DNA from: Schistosoma haematobium
Lineage: Eukaryota > Platyhelminthes > Trematoda > Strigeidida > Schistosomatidae
NCBI RefSeq assembly: GCF_000699445.3
Contig: NC_067201.1
Location: 19,385,001 to 19,449,000, forward strand
Length of the DNA stretch: 64,000 nt
Reading direction: 5' to 3'
The notes beneath the pieces are model-generated. The model was not told the origin of the DNA. It saw only the letters and a list, made by a program, of their open reading frames with translations, and made no database searches. The position numbers were made by a program, and so were the translations under genes. Positions 1-12,121 of this stretch are shown here, piece by piece (the stretch's first letter is position 1; each line of letters begins with the position of its first letter).

Positions 1-1370
1 ATTGGCTTGCCTTCTTTGTCTTTGACCGGTCTCTCTGGTTTACTGTATTTCCCTGATAGTTTCTTCGTTGTATCGTAGAGCTGTTTCATATTTCCTTCTC
101 TAGCAGCTTTTTCTGCCGTCGTTGCTAATTCTTCCACGTATTTCTTCCTGTCGGCTCTAATGCTCCTCTTCACTTGCTTGTTTGCTTCTATGTATTCAGC
201 TTGTGCTTGGACTTTCTCTGCTCGTGTTCGGCTGTTGTTAATTGCTGTCTTCTTGTTCTTCCTTTCTTTGATCTTGTCCAGTGTTTCTATAGAGATCCAT
301 TCCTTATGATGGTGTTTCTTTAGGCCCAGAACCTCTTGACACGTTGAAGTCAATGTTTCTTTGATGCCTTTCCAGTTGTCCTCCATGGTGGTTTCTTCTT
401 CCTTCAGTAGATCTTGAAAGGCTTGAAATCTGTTGTTGAGAGCTATCTTGAATTCATTGAGTTTGTCAGTATCTCGAAGGAAGGCTGTATTGAACCTTTG
501 TATTGCTGTTTGTCCACTTGTCCAGTTCTTTTTTAGCTTCAGTTTTAAATTGGCTACAACTAGGTGGTGATCTGAAGCTACGTCAGCTCCTCTCCTGGTT
601 CTCACATCTTCCATTGTCCTTCGGAATTTTTTTTTGATGCAAATATGGTCTATTTGGTTCTCTGTAGTGTGGTCCGGTGAGATCTATGTAGCCTTGTGTA
701 TACGTTTGTGTGGAAATATTGTGCCTCCTATGACTAATTTGTTGAATGCACACAAATTTGCAAATCTTTCTCCATTTTCGTTCCTCTCTCCCAGTCCATG
801 TCGTCCCATAATATCTTCATATCCAGTGTTGTCTATTCCGACCTTGGCATTTAGATCTCCCATCAGAATGGTGAGGTCCTTTCTTGAGCATTTCTCTATG
901 ATTGACTGCAGCCGCTCGTAGAATTGATCTTTAATGTCGTCGTTGCTATCATTGGTGGGTGCATAACATTGGATAATATTCATTAAGATCCCCTCCTTCT
1001 TTGTTTTGAATGATGCTTTGATGATTCTGGATCCGTGGGATTCCCATCCTACAAGTGCATTTCGTGCTACTTTGGACAGCATTAGAGCAACTCCCTGTGT
1101 GTGTGGAGCATTTTCCTCTTCGTGACCGGAGTATAGCAGCATCTCTCCCGTAGCTAGCCTTTTCTGTCCAGCTTGGGTCCAGTGGGTTTCGCTGATTCCC
1201 AGTACTGCCAAGTTGTATCTCCTCATTTCCGTTGCTATTTGGCTGGTCCTCCCAGTTTCCCACATTGTTCCAACGTTCCATGTACCTATAAAAATTTTTG
1301 CTCTGGTTGTTAGAAGGGGCATCGGCCTCGTGGCTTCCGAAGGAATTCGGCTTTCACCATGAAGCGTCAT
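1..1370 (-). pseudogene. RTE endonuclease-RT polyprotein, N-terminal part, one nonsense codon
   Basis: The frame starts at the ATG at 1370. It shows the AP-endonuclease-like motifs in order: TWNV near residue 31, ETHW near 61, CYAPTN near 136, and MGDLNAKVG near 167. After a TAG at 684-686 come QIDHIC and SDHH, the metal and histidine motifs closing the domain. The TAG stands where the copy at 3548 has TGG (Trp), so it is a single substitution. Downstream the frame stays open to position 1 through a Lys/Glu-rich linker (about residues 260-456). In live RTE elements this protein nicks target DNA and primes reverse transcription. The RT part is outside the window, so whether the element is otherwise intact is unknown. 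Confidence 0.85.
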
Positions 1371-1556
1371 AATTCTTCTAAATGAAGACCTTCTAACTCT
1401 CAGGGCAGAGTTAAAATGGTTTGAATTATTTTTCTGGTAAGCGTTTTTTAGCGAGTTAGTTTTCTACGGGATGGGGACGCTAACCCCATGCCCAACCGTC
1501 CTCCTTTACCCGGGCTTGGGACCGGCAGTAACTCTAGAAGAGCTACAGGCGGAGTT
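1..1556 (-). mobile_element. RTE-type LINE, 5' part, running off the left edge
   Basis: On the minus strand this reads as the 5' end of an RTE-clade non-LTR retrotransposon. About 185 bases of 5' untranslated region (1371-1556) are shared with the elements at 2697, 10305 and 60000. An apurinic endonuclease domain follows, then the linker toward the reverse transcriptase, which lies beyond position 1. The 5' region carries the conserved stretch around 1465-1510 (GGGATGGGG-type box) seen in every other 5' copy here. It appears young, with one nonsense codon in 456 codons. Confidence 0.9.
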
Positions 1557-1603
1557 ATATGTAATATGGAGTTGTCTATTAGCAAGTTAACAGTTTGTAT
1601 AAA
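1557..1603. repeat. 47-bp sequence repeated inverted at 7360-7406
   Basis: These 47 bases, directly outside the 5' end of the RTE on its upstream side, recur without mismatch as the reverse complement at 7360-7406. The match stops abruptly on both sides. The 5' ends of the other RTE copies here do not include it, so it is not a shared part of the RTE 5' region. Confidence 0.75.
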
Positions 1604-1708
1604 CATGTATTGATTTATGGGATTTCGTTATCGTTAAAATACTAAGATTCATTGACACAGAGAGAGAGAGTATTTAATCTTTAGCCAAAGTTATTTTAAT
1701 CAACTAAC

Positions 1709-1876
1709 AAAGACTGATAGGTCGTGAGTTAGAATCTCGCGAGGCGGCTGGATGTTGTATGTGCACTTCCATGGAGGAGTCCGACAATACAACGGAACAG
1801 TCATCCAGTGCCTCCAGGTTTTCCATCATGATGTGGCTTTAATTATTTAATTCATGATCTCAACTATTGAAATAAC
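1709..1876 (+). mobile_element. tRNA/hammerhead SINE (family B), 5'-truncated and decayed
   Basis: It starts inside the tRNA-like head (GACTGATAGGTC, then a damaged B box GAGTTAGAATC) and continues into the ribozyme region and the tail ending in a CTCAACTATTGAAAT motif. The hammerhead core is broken: GAGGAGTCC is kept but the preceding CT and the GAAAC are changed, so no active ribozyme is expected. Confidence 0.75.
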
Positions 1877-2327
1877 AAAAATGATAATTCGTTATCATAA
1901 ATATTTTGAAAATTATAAACAATCTGAATTTTTAATTAACTTCAACTTTTAATAATAAAAATTAGACAGAATATCTGAGAAATTGTCAACCAATTTTGTT
2001 TATTACTGACCTGAATTTATTAACTTTCTTTTTGTAAAATGCATTTTCATTCTTCCTAACCCTATGGCTATTATTGTTATTACTGTTATTATTGACTAGA
2101 TTACAATGTGAATGTAATTCAAATGAAAGAGAGAAGAACCGGTGGAAATTCTCATGATTGTACTTTATGTATTATGCATAATAAATGTAAAGTGTGAACA
2201 AGGTTAATGTGAAACAATCAACAACAACAACAGCAAGAAAAACAACAAAAAGAAGCTTAAAACTAACTAAAGTAACAAATAAATTTATTTACACATGCAT
2301 AAACATGTGAAATTTAAATTAAAATCA

Positions 2328-2358
<31 letters not shown>

Positions 2359-2690
2359 GGTGATGGTGATGATGATATAGTTAACAACTATCTCTTGTTG
2401 TATCATTTAAGGTCAATCGATCATGTGTAGAATTTGGTCTTAGAAATAAGAATAATTTTTCAAAGTTTTTTTTCTTTTTTCTCTCTTTCTGAGCATAAGT
2501 GTAGTTCGACTACTGAACAAGATTTTTTCATGTAGAGGTCATTTAAATCGATATCATTTATTTGGTTGACAATATCAATGTTATAAGTAATAATGTTTAA
2601 TTTTTAATGTTGTGTAAAAAGCATTTTTTTTCTTTTTTTGGTGTATTTTACTTGAAATGCACGGTGATTTGATTACGTGTGGTTTTAGAA
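1877..2690. other. AT-rich intergenic stretch with a small microsatellite
   Basis: No coding region or known repeat is visible. The only structure is the (AAT)n(GGTGAT)n run near 2331-2375 and homopolymer T tracts near 2470 and 2625. Confidence 0.6.
2331..2375. repeat. (AAT)n/(GAT)n microsatellite
   Basis: About eight AAT/TAA units are followed by GGTGAT and GAT units; simple tandem repeat read directly. Confidence 0.85.
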
Positions 2691-2696
2691 AAAAAA

Positions 2697-5600
2697 CTCG
2701 TCCTGGAGGCGCTCCGGGGCTACTGCCGATCCCAAGCCCGGATAAAGGAGGACTGTTGGGCATGGGGTGAGAGACCCCATCCCGTACAAAACCAAGTATA
2801 AAAAATGCTAGCCAGAAAGAAATATTCAAACTATTTAAATTCTGCCTTAGGATTCAGAAGGTCTTCATTTAGAAGAGTTATGATTCGTCATGGTGAAAGC
2901 CGAGTTCCTTCAGAAGTCAAGAGGCTGATGCTATTTCTGACAACCAGAGCAACCATTTATTTAGGTACATGGAATGTTCGTACAATGTGGGACACCGGGA
3001 GTGTCTTCGAGATTAATGTTGAAATAATGAGGCACAGCATGAAGCTCCTTGGAATCAGATAAACACATTGGGCACAGGTTGGACAACAACGACCAGCTTC
3101 AGGGGAGCTTCAGTTATACTCCGCCCATGAAGGAGAAAATGTCCCACATACACAAAGAGTTGCATTGATGCTATCCAAGCAAGCACAAAATGCACTCACA
3201 GGATTAGAATCTCATGGACCCAGGATCATCAAAGCCTCCTTCAAACACAAAGAAAGAGGACATTACAATGAAGGTCAACCAATGCTATGCACCTACCAAC
3301 GACTACAATAAGGACGTTGAAGATCAATCCTATAATATGCTGTAGTCGATCGTCGAGAAGTGCGAAACAAAGGACTTGACCATTCTGATGGTTGGAACGG
3401 ACAACACCGGATATAAAGACATCATGGGACGACACGGACTGGGAGAAAGGAACGAAAATGGTGGGCGATTCGCAAACCTATGTGCCTTCAATAAAACCGA
3501 TCATAGGCGGCAATATATTCCCACATAAACGCATACACAAAGCCACATGGACCTCACCGGATCACACTATGCAGAACCAAATTGACCACATCTGCATCAA
3601 CAAAACGTTTAGGCGGACGATGGAGGATGTGAGAACCAAGAGAGGAGCTGATATAGCATCAGATCATCACTTGCTGGTCGCTAAGATGAAAGTGAAATTC
3701 AAGAAGCACTGGACAACGAGATAGACAATATCACAAAAGTTTAATACGGCTTTTCTCTGGGATACTGACAAACTCAGCAAATTCAAAATCGCCCTCAGCT
3801 ATATATTCCAGGCCTTTCACGATCTACTCAATGGAGAGGAACTGGAAAGCGATAAAAGAGGTAATCACTTCAACATGTCATGAGGTTCTGGGCCACGATA
3901 AGCACCATCACAAGGAATGGATCACTGTTGGTACACTGGATAAGATTTACGAAACGAAGAATAAGAAGGCAGAAACCAATATCAGCCGAACAAGAACATA
4001 GAAAGCCAAGGCACAGACTGAATACACAGAAGAAAACAAGCAGGTGGAGAGGAGCATCAGAACAGACCGACGTAATTATGAGGAAGATCTAGCGACGACG
4101 GCGGAAAAGGCTGCAAGATAAGGAGACATGAGACAATTGTATGACACAACAAAGCTCGCTGAGAATTATCGTAAACCAGAACGTGCAGTGAAAAGCAAGG
4201 GAAACATAGTAATCACCAACATTAAAGAATAGCGAAACAGGTGGGTAGAGCACTTCAAAGAACTCTTGAACCGATCAGCTCCACTAAACACACCCAACAT
4301 CGATGCAGCACCCACGGACCTCCCAATCGGTGTTGGCCCAACAACAATTGAAGTGATCGGTATAGCTATCAGACAAATCAAGAGCGACAAGACAGCAGGA
4401 CCAGACAACATTTCAGCAGAGTCACCGAAAACAGATGTGAAAGTAACTGCAAAGATACCCTACATCCTCTTCCCTAAGATTCGGGATGAAGAACAAGTAC
4501 TGACAGAGTGGAATGAATGACACTTGACCAAAATACAAAAAAGGCGATTTCAGCAAGTGTGATAAGTACAAAGGCATGACTCTTCTCTCAATAACAGAAA
4601 AAGTCTTCAACAGGGTATTGTTAAACAGAATAAAGGTCTCCTCAGACGCCAAACTTCAAGACCAACAGACTGGATTACGTAAGGGTCGATAGTGTAATGA
4701 CCCAATCACAACATCATGGATCATTGTGAGACAATCAATTGGATGAAATCCATCACTGTACATCAACTTCATTGACCACGAGAAAGCATTTGATAGCATG
4801 GACAGGACAATACTATGAAGATTCCTACGACACTAAGGCGTGCCTCAGAACATGGTCAACATCATATGGAATTCTTATGATGGATTAAATTGCAAAATCA
4901 TACTTGGGGAACAGCTCACAGACTCGTTTGAAGTAAAGATTGACGTCAGGCAAGCTTGCTTACTCTCACCCTTTCTCTTTCACCTAATGATCGACTGCAT
5001 CATGAAGACGTCGACATCTTGGGGATGGGGTGAGCATGCGATACAATGGACATCGAGGATGCAACTAGACGATCTAGATTTCGCAGATGATCTAGCTCTT
5101 CTATCACACACGCAGCAACAAATGCAGGAGAATTCGACCAGTGTAGCAGCAGCCTAATTAGCAGTCAGTCTCAACATACACAAAGAGAAAAGCAAGATTT
5201 TCCGATACAGTACGACATGCAACAATCGAGTCACACTTGACGCAGAAGATTTGGATGGCGTAAAAACCTCAACATATCTAGGCAGCATCATTGATGGTGA
5301 AGGGCGGATCTGATGCAGATGTGAAGGAACGGATCGGCAAAGCAAGAACAGCTTATCTACAATTGAAGTACTTCTGAAACACAAAACAACTATCTGTCAA
5401 CCACCATCAAAGTCATCATTTCCAACACAAGTGTCAAGACAGTTTGTTCTAATGAATAAGGTGAGAACTTGGAGAAAAACGAAAGCCATCATCCAGAAGA
5501 TACAAGTGTTTATTAACAGCTGTCTACGCAAAATACTTCGGATCCGTTGGTCAGACACTATCAGCAACAACGTACTGTGTGAGAGGACAAATGAGATTCC

Positions 5601-5890
5601 AAAGGAGCAAGAAATCAGGAAGTAGAGCTGGAAGTGGATGGGATGCATAATGAGGAAAGCATCCAACTGTGTCACAAGGTAAGCTCTCACATGGGATCCT
5701 CGTGGCCAAAGGAGGAGAGGAATACGAAAGAACACATGACACTGAGATATGGAGACAGATTTGCGAAGAATGAACAACAATTGAATAGAACTAGAAAGGA
5801 TTGCTCAGGGCAGCATGGGTTGAAGAGTGCTGGTCGGTTGGCGTATGCTCCATTGTGAGTAACAGGCGTGAGTAAGTAAGTAAGTAGGTA
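2697..5890 (+). mobile_element. RTE-type LINE, nearly full length, decayed
   Basis: The element runs from the shared 5' untranslated box (CGTCCTGGAGGCGCTCC at 2699) through endonuclease and reverse transcriptase coding sequence to a 3' end with the family's hallmark (GTAA)n tail at about 5868-5890. At about 3.2 kb it is the right size for a complete RTE element. Frameshifts and stops are spread along the coding region, so it cannot encode a working protein. The part from 4731 to about 5735 is almost identical to the copy at 22117-23156. Confidence 0.9.
2880..5840 (+). pseudogene. RTE endonuclease/reverse transcriptase remnant
   Basis: Reading begins at ATG 2880 with HGESRVPSE, TWNVRTMW and ETH-like endonuclease motifs; a TAA replaces a sense codon near 3060. 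The C-terminal endonuclease block (PHKRIHKATWTSPDH, IDHIC, SDHHLLV) is readable at 3500-3690. The reverse transcriptase follows in pieces. The FADDLALL catalytic box is at about 5079-5102, preceded by ACLLSPFLFHLM (B motif). An RTE-type C-terminal tail (LCERTNEIPKEQE) follows around 5575-5620. Many in-frame stops and at least two frameshifts make it a pseudogene. The family and order of domains are clear; nothing suggests domestication. Confidence 0.85.
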
Positions 5891-6570
5891 AATGTCTTCA
5901 GAGATTAGTGTTGTTTTGATTAAGATTCCAACCAACATACGGTCTTTCATACCTACATATCAAGAGAAAATCAGAAAGATCACACGATGTTATAAGCCTG
6001 AAAATTCGTTCAGATGCATTAGTGAGTGACCTTTTGTAATTGGATTATTCTTCTCATTGGATTATAGAATACAACAGAAATTATAAAATGATATGCAGTA
6101 GATTACTGTTTCAAGAACCTTTCCCTTCTTACAGTACACCACTTGTTTGATACTGTTCAGATAAGTTCATAGGCGAAAATGATAAATTTGTTCTGGAATA
6201 CCATAAATGATCAATGGTTCACTAATCAGTCCCGAAAATATCAATAGAAAGAAATTCAAAGTCCTAATAATAATTACGACCTGGCTTTTGTAACCTAATG
6301 AATGATACTTTCACGTTTGAAGTGGTACCCATTTGGCTCAATACAAATACAGTATAAGTACATCCAGACGACAGTTTTCAGATATAATAGATTGAAAACA
6401 CAGAATCGAACTTCACTTTTTTATCAAATACACCTGAAGTTATCAATGGGATTTTTGAACCGTTTGTTTTATTATGGATAGGTTTCAATTATGTGTTTCA
6501 CGGGAATACCATATGACAATGAGGACACGGTGTAGTTTGTATTTTAAAATAAAAAAGAAATAATTTGTTT
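5891..6570. other. Intergenic, no feature seen
   Basis: AT-rich sequence after the RTE tail. I see no ORF with recognisable content, no repeat family shared with the rest of the window and no RNA gene. Confidence 0.5.
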
Positions 6571-6572
6571 TT

Positions 6573-6679
6573 AATTGAGATCATGTACCGATTGATGTTA
6601 GACCACCATTGAAAACTTGGAAGTACTGGACGGTCATTTCGTCATATTGTGGGACTCCTCAGCAGTGCACATCCACGAA
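6573..6679 (-). mobile_element. tRNA/hammerhead SINE (family B), 5'-truncated
   Basis: On minus it starts just before the ribozyme. The core CTGAGGA is present and stem I is nearly complementary (GCACTG with CAGTAC). GAAAT replaces GAAAC and the stem III palindrome is damaged, so cleavage is doubtful. The tRNA-like head is missing. Confidence 0.8.
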
Positions 6680-6809
6680 TAAATTATCTAATCTGAACCT
6701 AGTCATCTCATTTTTCATCCAAATTCCATATATCATTCAAGATAGTATTTCATAATGTAATTTTAAATGTCCTTTTAAAAACATATGCTACTAAAGAATT
6801 ATGAAGATT

Positions 6810-7026
6810 AATATCAGATGGGTTTTGTGGATACTATAGAAATTTCAATAGTTAAAATCATGAGTCACTTGAAGCTAGACTACCATGGAAAACCCGGAAG
6901 CACTGGACGGCCGTTTGATCCTATTGTGGGACTCCTCAGCTGTGCGCATCCACGACCTCGTTCCCTGCGAGATTCGAACCCAGTACCTACTGGTTTCACG
7001 CGCGAGCACTTAACCACTAGACTTTG
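6810..7026 (-). mobile_element. tRNA/hammerhead SINE (family B), near complete
   Basis: Sense strand is minus. The head has an A-box-like TCTAGTGGTTAAG and a B box GGTTCGAATC, followed by the hammerhead region and the tail ending in AAAACCCATCTGAT. The ribozyme has CTGAGGA but CAAAC instead of GAAAC, a loss of a required core base, so it should be inactive. Confidence 0.85.
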
Positions 7027-7359
7027 TTAAAGATAACCCTAGTCAGAAGCCTCTCCTTAGTACAAAAGTCATAAGGATTTATAACTTTTCCAAATCTTCT
7101 GTTCTTTAAGGTTAACACAAAATTATCTTACATTTTTAGTTGTACAGATTAAATTGTTACTAAGTAGAAACTATATTTTTCTTATTGATTTCGTAATGTG
7201 ATACTTATATTAACCTTATATAACACTTGAGTTTGTAACATACATCCTTAATGATTTTAAAAAAAATCGGACACTAGTTGGTACTGAACATATAATGAAA
7301 TATGACCAGTGATTTACAACATGTCAGTTATTGATTAAAATACTCACCTCAAATATGTA
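7027..7359. other. Intergenic, no feature seen
   Basis: AT-rich sequence without recognisable coding content or shared repeats. Confidence 0.5.
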
Positions 7360-7406
7360 TTTATACAAACTGTTAACTTGCTAATAGACAACTCCATATT
7401 ACATAT
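7360..7406. repeat. 47-bp inverted partner of 1557-1603
   Basis: Perfect reverse-complement match to 1557-1603. The flanks differ, so it is either the remains of a shared repeat or a rearrangement footprint. Confidence 0.75.
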
Positions 7407-7594
7407 ATTTGTTAAGATTTCAGGTAAGTATTATGCTCTGTGATACGATATTATGAAACTTTATTGACTTAAACAACTGACTAAGAGTAAAAGTACATAA
7501 TATGTGGTACAAATAATATATCTATAAGACAATGTAAATACTTCTAATAGTCATAACTTTTCTACACAAAAAGCTAATTTGTGAAGACTAAAAC

Positions 7595-8371
<777 letters not shown>

Positions 8372-8658
8372 AACCAGTGTTTTCATCCGGGTCTGCTATG
8401 AGATGGTAACTCACTGAACGCTGTGGTGGATGTGTCACTCAGTTTCGTGGATTTGTTGAAGTTAAACATTAACACCGTTGGATGCCGGCTCAATAATCTA
8501 GAGGTAAGCATTTGCCCACGAGACTGGAGAATATGAGTTGGAATGGTGGATGCTCACTGCTGAGGACTGCCATACTAGGAAGAAACAGTCGTCTAGTGCT
8601 TCCAGGTTTTCCATGGTGGTCTTGCTTCAATTGAATCATGAATTCAACTTTAAAATTA
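8372..8658 (+). mobile_element. tRNA/hammerhead SINE (family B) with 5' leader
   Basis: This copy shows the full order on plus: a leader (8372-8477) that also flanks other copies, a tRNA-like head with CCGGCTCAATAATCTAGAGG, a weak B-box region, then the hammerhead at about 8549-8605 and the tail. The core CTGAGGA and GAAAC are present, but stem II (CTGCC with GGAAG) is weakened. It sits tail to tail with the minus-strand copy at 8665. Confidence 0.85.
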
Positions 8659-8664
8659 TAAGTT

Positions 8665-8862
8665 TAGGGGTTGTGGAGATTGTTAAGTTTTTGATTGAGA
8701 TCATGAACTGATTAATGTTAGATCACCATTGAAAACCTGGAAGAACTGGACGGCCGTTTCGTCCTATTGTGGGGCTTCTCAGCAGCGCGCGTCTACGATC
8801 CCGCTCGCAGGATTCAAACCCTGGGCCTTCAGTCTCGCGCGCGAACGCTTCGCCTACTGCAA
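8665..8862 (-). mobile_element. tRNA/hammerhead SINE (family B), inverted partner
   Basis: Sense strand minus, with the head near 8860 (B box GGTTTGAATCC) and the tail near 8665. The hammerhead has CTGAGAA, a G-to-A change at the conserved G8, while stem III (ACGGCCGT) and GAAAC are intact. It forms a tail-to-tail inverted pair with 8372-8658. Confidence 0.82.
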
Positions 8863-9584
8863 AACTGAAATTCATTGTTTATATTACTTATATACTTATA
8901 TATTAATCATGATATATACATTCCATTATTTCTAATTATGTAAACAACTTGTGTATTGTTACGTAACTTCTAAATTTAACTGTAATTCATATATTTTCTT
9001 GGTATTTTTGAACATTATTTACGTATATAAATAAACCCAACACCCTTGTTATTTAAAAAAGAATAAGAAAGCATAAGAAAATTGTACAGTTCAACGTATG
9101 CCAGTCTAACAAGAAGATTGATGTAGGATAACGGAATAATAATTGATTTGTTTGTTGTTTTTTTCTTCATAGAAAAGAAACTATCAAATTTCATTTGTAT
9201 CTTTTACAGTAGTATAACATTATCTATTTCATATAAAGCTACAAATGTGTTCGATTGTTTGTGTTCGTATGTACTTTCACTTACTTTAAATACTTTTCCA
9301 AGTGTATGTATATGTATTTGTGACCCATCAGTTAACTGATTAAAACAGTGCAGTTCTCTTGAACACCCAAGAAGTCAATCCAATTTGTTTGTTTCCTGTG
9401 TTCAATAAATCTATCTCATACATACATTCACGTAGACACTGAGAAACATTAAACTATTAGGCATATTATTAGTAGGTTTTAGTAATCCAATAATATATAT
9501 TACCGTAAAATGGTATGTCACTAGTTAAATTCACCATAATTACATAATGCTGCAGATATAATTTTATATAAATTAAGCGAAACC
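8863..9584. other. Intergenic, no feature seen
   Basis: AT-rich. The plus-strand frame at 9148-9339 is short, hydrophobic and without recognisable content; I do not call it a gene. Confidence 0.5.
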
Positions 9585-9860
9585 GTAAGTTATGGATGAA
9601 CCAATGAAATATAAGATAACAGGTCTCGGATTTCGGTGCAAAATTCATTCATCCATTTGGATAGAGTTTTGGCATTTTAGCTGGCGTCAGTTCTTGATGA
9701 AAACCCGTCATCTAATTCCTAAACTTAATCATCAACTATAAATCATAATTCTAATTCGTCATACTGGTTTATAACCGTCATTTGATCTTAGGTATTAGGT
9801 GAACACTCTCAAGGTCACTTTAGCGTTGCTCAAAGGTCATCCATAAATTATAGTCTCATC
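9585..9860 (+). repeat. Dispersed repeat D, single copy
   Basis: About 270 bases, roughly three-quarters identical to each arm of the inverted structure at 15029-15362 (shared blocks ATAACAGGTCT, AAATTCATTCA, GTCAGTTC.TGATGAAAA, GGTTTATAACCGTCATTT). No coding content; class unknown. Confidence 0.6.
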
Positions 9861-10304
9861 ATAAATTAAATTACAAGTGTTGCAATATGCTTTCAAAATT
9901 AACGTTAAATATATCAGCTTAAACATGACTGGAAAGTATCTTTAATCACTTATAAAATGAGTATAAATGAAAACTTGGATCTATACTTGATGAATCAATT
10001 GAATTGATTGAATTAAAGTCTGAAAAGTTATTCAAATGGGTTTACTTCATAAAAGAGTTTCATTAAGAAGTGTATGGTCTAAACGAATCCCTTGAAAAGT
10101 GAATTATTTCAGATTAACTCAGATACAAGATATCAAGAAAATTCTGAAAGGTTTAATGAGAACCTACTTAGAAACGAAAGTCAATTGAATATTAGACTAT
10201 TATTATTTCGTGTATGGAATTTGTAGAAAAGTCAAAGTTGAGATTTATAACTTTTTTTATTTGTGGCAATCATAGCAGATTATTAGCGTTTTTAACGTTG
10301 CCTT
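9861..10304. other. Intergenic, no feature seen
   Basis: AT-rich, no recognisable coding or repeat content. Confidence 0.45.
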
Positions 10305-10415
10305 ATCGAGTTCGTTTTCTACGGGATGGGATCGTTAACCCCATACCTAACCCTTCTCCTTTATCCGGGCTCGAGACCGACAGCAGCCCCAGAGGGGCTT
10401 CAGGAGGAGTTATAT
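10305..10415 (-). mobile_element. Isolated RTE 5' untranslated region
   Basis: It matches the 5' untranslated box of the RTE elements at 1450-1556 and 2697-2800 (TAGCGTCCCCATCCCG-type and CCGGATAAAGGAG blocks), but no endonuclease sequence follows. LINEs normally lose their 5' ends, so a copy with only the 5' end implies later deletion or recombination. Confidence 0.75.
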
Positions 10416-10669
10416 ATATATTTATATATATAACGTTCTGTGTATTCTGACCAGAAAATATCTAAAATCTTTATGTCTATTGTTTTCATTTACAATATAT
10501 GATACATTTTTTCTATTTATTAACATAAAAACAAAAATACCGCTCTATTCAAAAAGATTGAATGAACAATACTCTTATATGGTTACTGAAATTTCTATTA
10601 ACTAAATAGTGATGTTAATTAAGATTGTTATTGTCAAAAGTGACTTGTAATGATTATTAAAACACTTTT

Positions 10670-10842
10670 GAATTTTCACTTGGCATTCTTTATTTGAATG
10701 TTCCAAATGATGTTTTGGACTGTAATTGATCAGTCTCTCTCTCTCTCTCTTATTGGCATATGTGTATACTCTGTGTGTATTGCCTCGATACTGCCTTAAG
10801 TCGCAAGCATTATAAGCAAAGATGAATAGTGGTTAACAGTGA
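10670..10842 (-). mobile_element. SMalpha-type SINE (family A), 3' part
   Basis: It contains the SMalpha 3' body (CTTATAATGCTTG-like, ATATGCCAATAAGAG, GATCAATTACAGTCC) on minus. The hammerhead and tRNA-like head are missing, so it is 5'-truncated. A (CT)n run lies at 10735-10750. Confidence 0.75.
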
Positions 10843-11152
10843 AATTTTATCAATAGAATATTAGCTTGAATTAAACGATACAAAAAAAATACTTTTTTTT
10901 GTTGTTGTTGGTTGATTTAGTAACCAAGAGATTCAGAGTAGTAGATTACCTACTCAATTTAATAAGATTATATCGGAATGTTAGCATATTCTGTTAAGAT
11001 GTAAGTTGAAAAAATAGAGTATTTAAGTTTATTGTAAATCAAATAATGATCGTGTCATGAAGTATCTCAAAACCAAATGAATAATTATTTTCACTATAGC
11101 CATGGAATGAAATTGATTTGTGCATAAATTTTGTGTATATAGATAAACGTTG
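10843..11152. other. Intergenic, no feature seen
   Basis: AT-rich sequence between two SMalpha fragments. Confidence 0.45.
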
Positions 11153-11388
11153 AAGCATCAACTATAGGATGCAGATACATCCAGTTGACGAGTCCTAAAT
11201 AAGAGGAAACGCGCATCAAACCAGATTCCACTACTAGCCACTATTCATCTTTGCTTATAATGCTTGTGACTTCAGCTAATATCGAGGCAGTCCGTACAGG
11301 GTGCACATATGCCAATAACAGAGTGACTAATCACTTGCAGTCTTTAACATCAATGGGGAGATACAATTAAAAACAATACAAAGTGTAA
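11153..11388 (+). mobile_element. SMalpha-type SINE (family A), headless
   Basis: It begins just 5' of the ribozyme and runs through the 3' body on plus. The hammerhead has TTGACGA in place of CTGACGA, and stem II is damaged (GTCC opposite GAGG), while GAAAC and the ACGCGC stem III start are kept. Cleavage is unlikely. Confidence 0.82.
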
Positions 11389-11525
11389 GTTAAAACATTT
11401 ATGTCATAAACACATGTTTTTTTCCCGAATAAACCCCATGAACAATCTGCTGTAACGAATACATAGGTTTATGAATTCATTCATTATCCGTAATACTTAA
11501 TGCATAAAAACGTCTGATGTGACTC

Positions 11526-12075
11526 ATTTACTTAGTTACTTACTTATTTACTTCTGTTACTACTCGTGGAGGAGTATAGGCCACCTACCAGCCCTCGCCA
11601 TCCAACCCTGTCCTTAACAATTCTTTCCAGGTCTTCCCAGTTGTTATTTATCTTTTTCATATCGGCTTCTATTTCCCGACGTAATGTGTTCTCTGGCCTT
11701 CCACTTTTCCGCTTACCTTCAGGATTCCAAGTTAGGGCTTGTCTCGTGATGCAGTTTGACGATTTGCGTAATGTATGTCCTACCCATTTCCATCGTCTTT
11801 TCCTAATTTTCTCTTTAGCTAGAAGCTGGATTGTCCTCTCCCATAGTAGGCTATAGCTCATGGTATCCGGCCAATGGATGATTAGTATCTTTTGTAGACA
11901 ACTGTTTATAAATACTTATAACTTCTTGATGATGTTTGTTGTAGTTCTCCATGTTTCAGCTCCGTACAGTAGAACTGCCTTGACGTTCGTATTGAAGATT
12001 CGGACTTCGATATTGGTTAACAGTTGTTTTGAGTTCAACCAATATTTGAGGAAACTTACGAAGAATAAACCTACA
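11526..12075 (-). mobile_element. RTE LINE, 5'-truncated 3' end
   Basis: The (GTAA)n-like tail is at 11526-11555, and the C-terminal RT region reads through 11861-11544 as an open 105-codon stretch ([22 protein letters not shown], then GHTLRK and [15 protein letters not shown]). Further upstream the frame is broken. This is a normal 5'-truncated insertion. Confidence 0.85.
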
Positions 12076-12121
12076 AGTATATTCATTTAAGGGCGGAGAT
12101 AAGAAAACTTTCACACAATTA

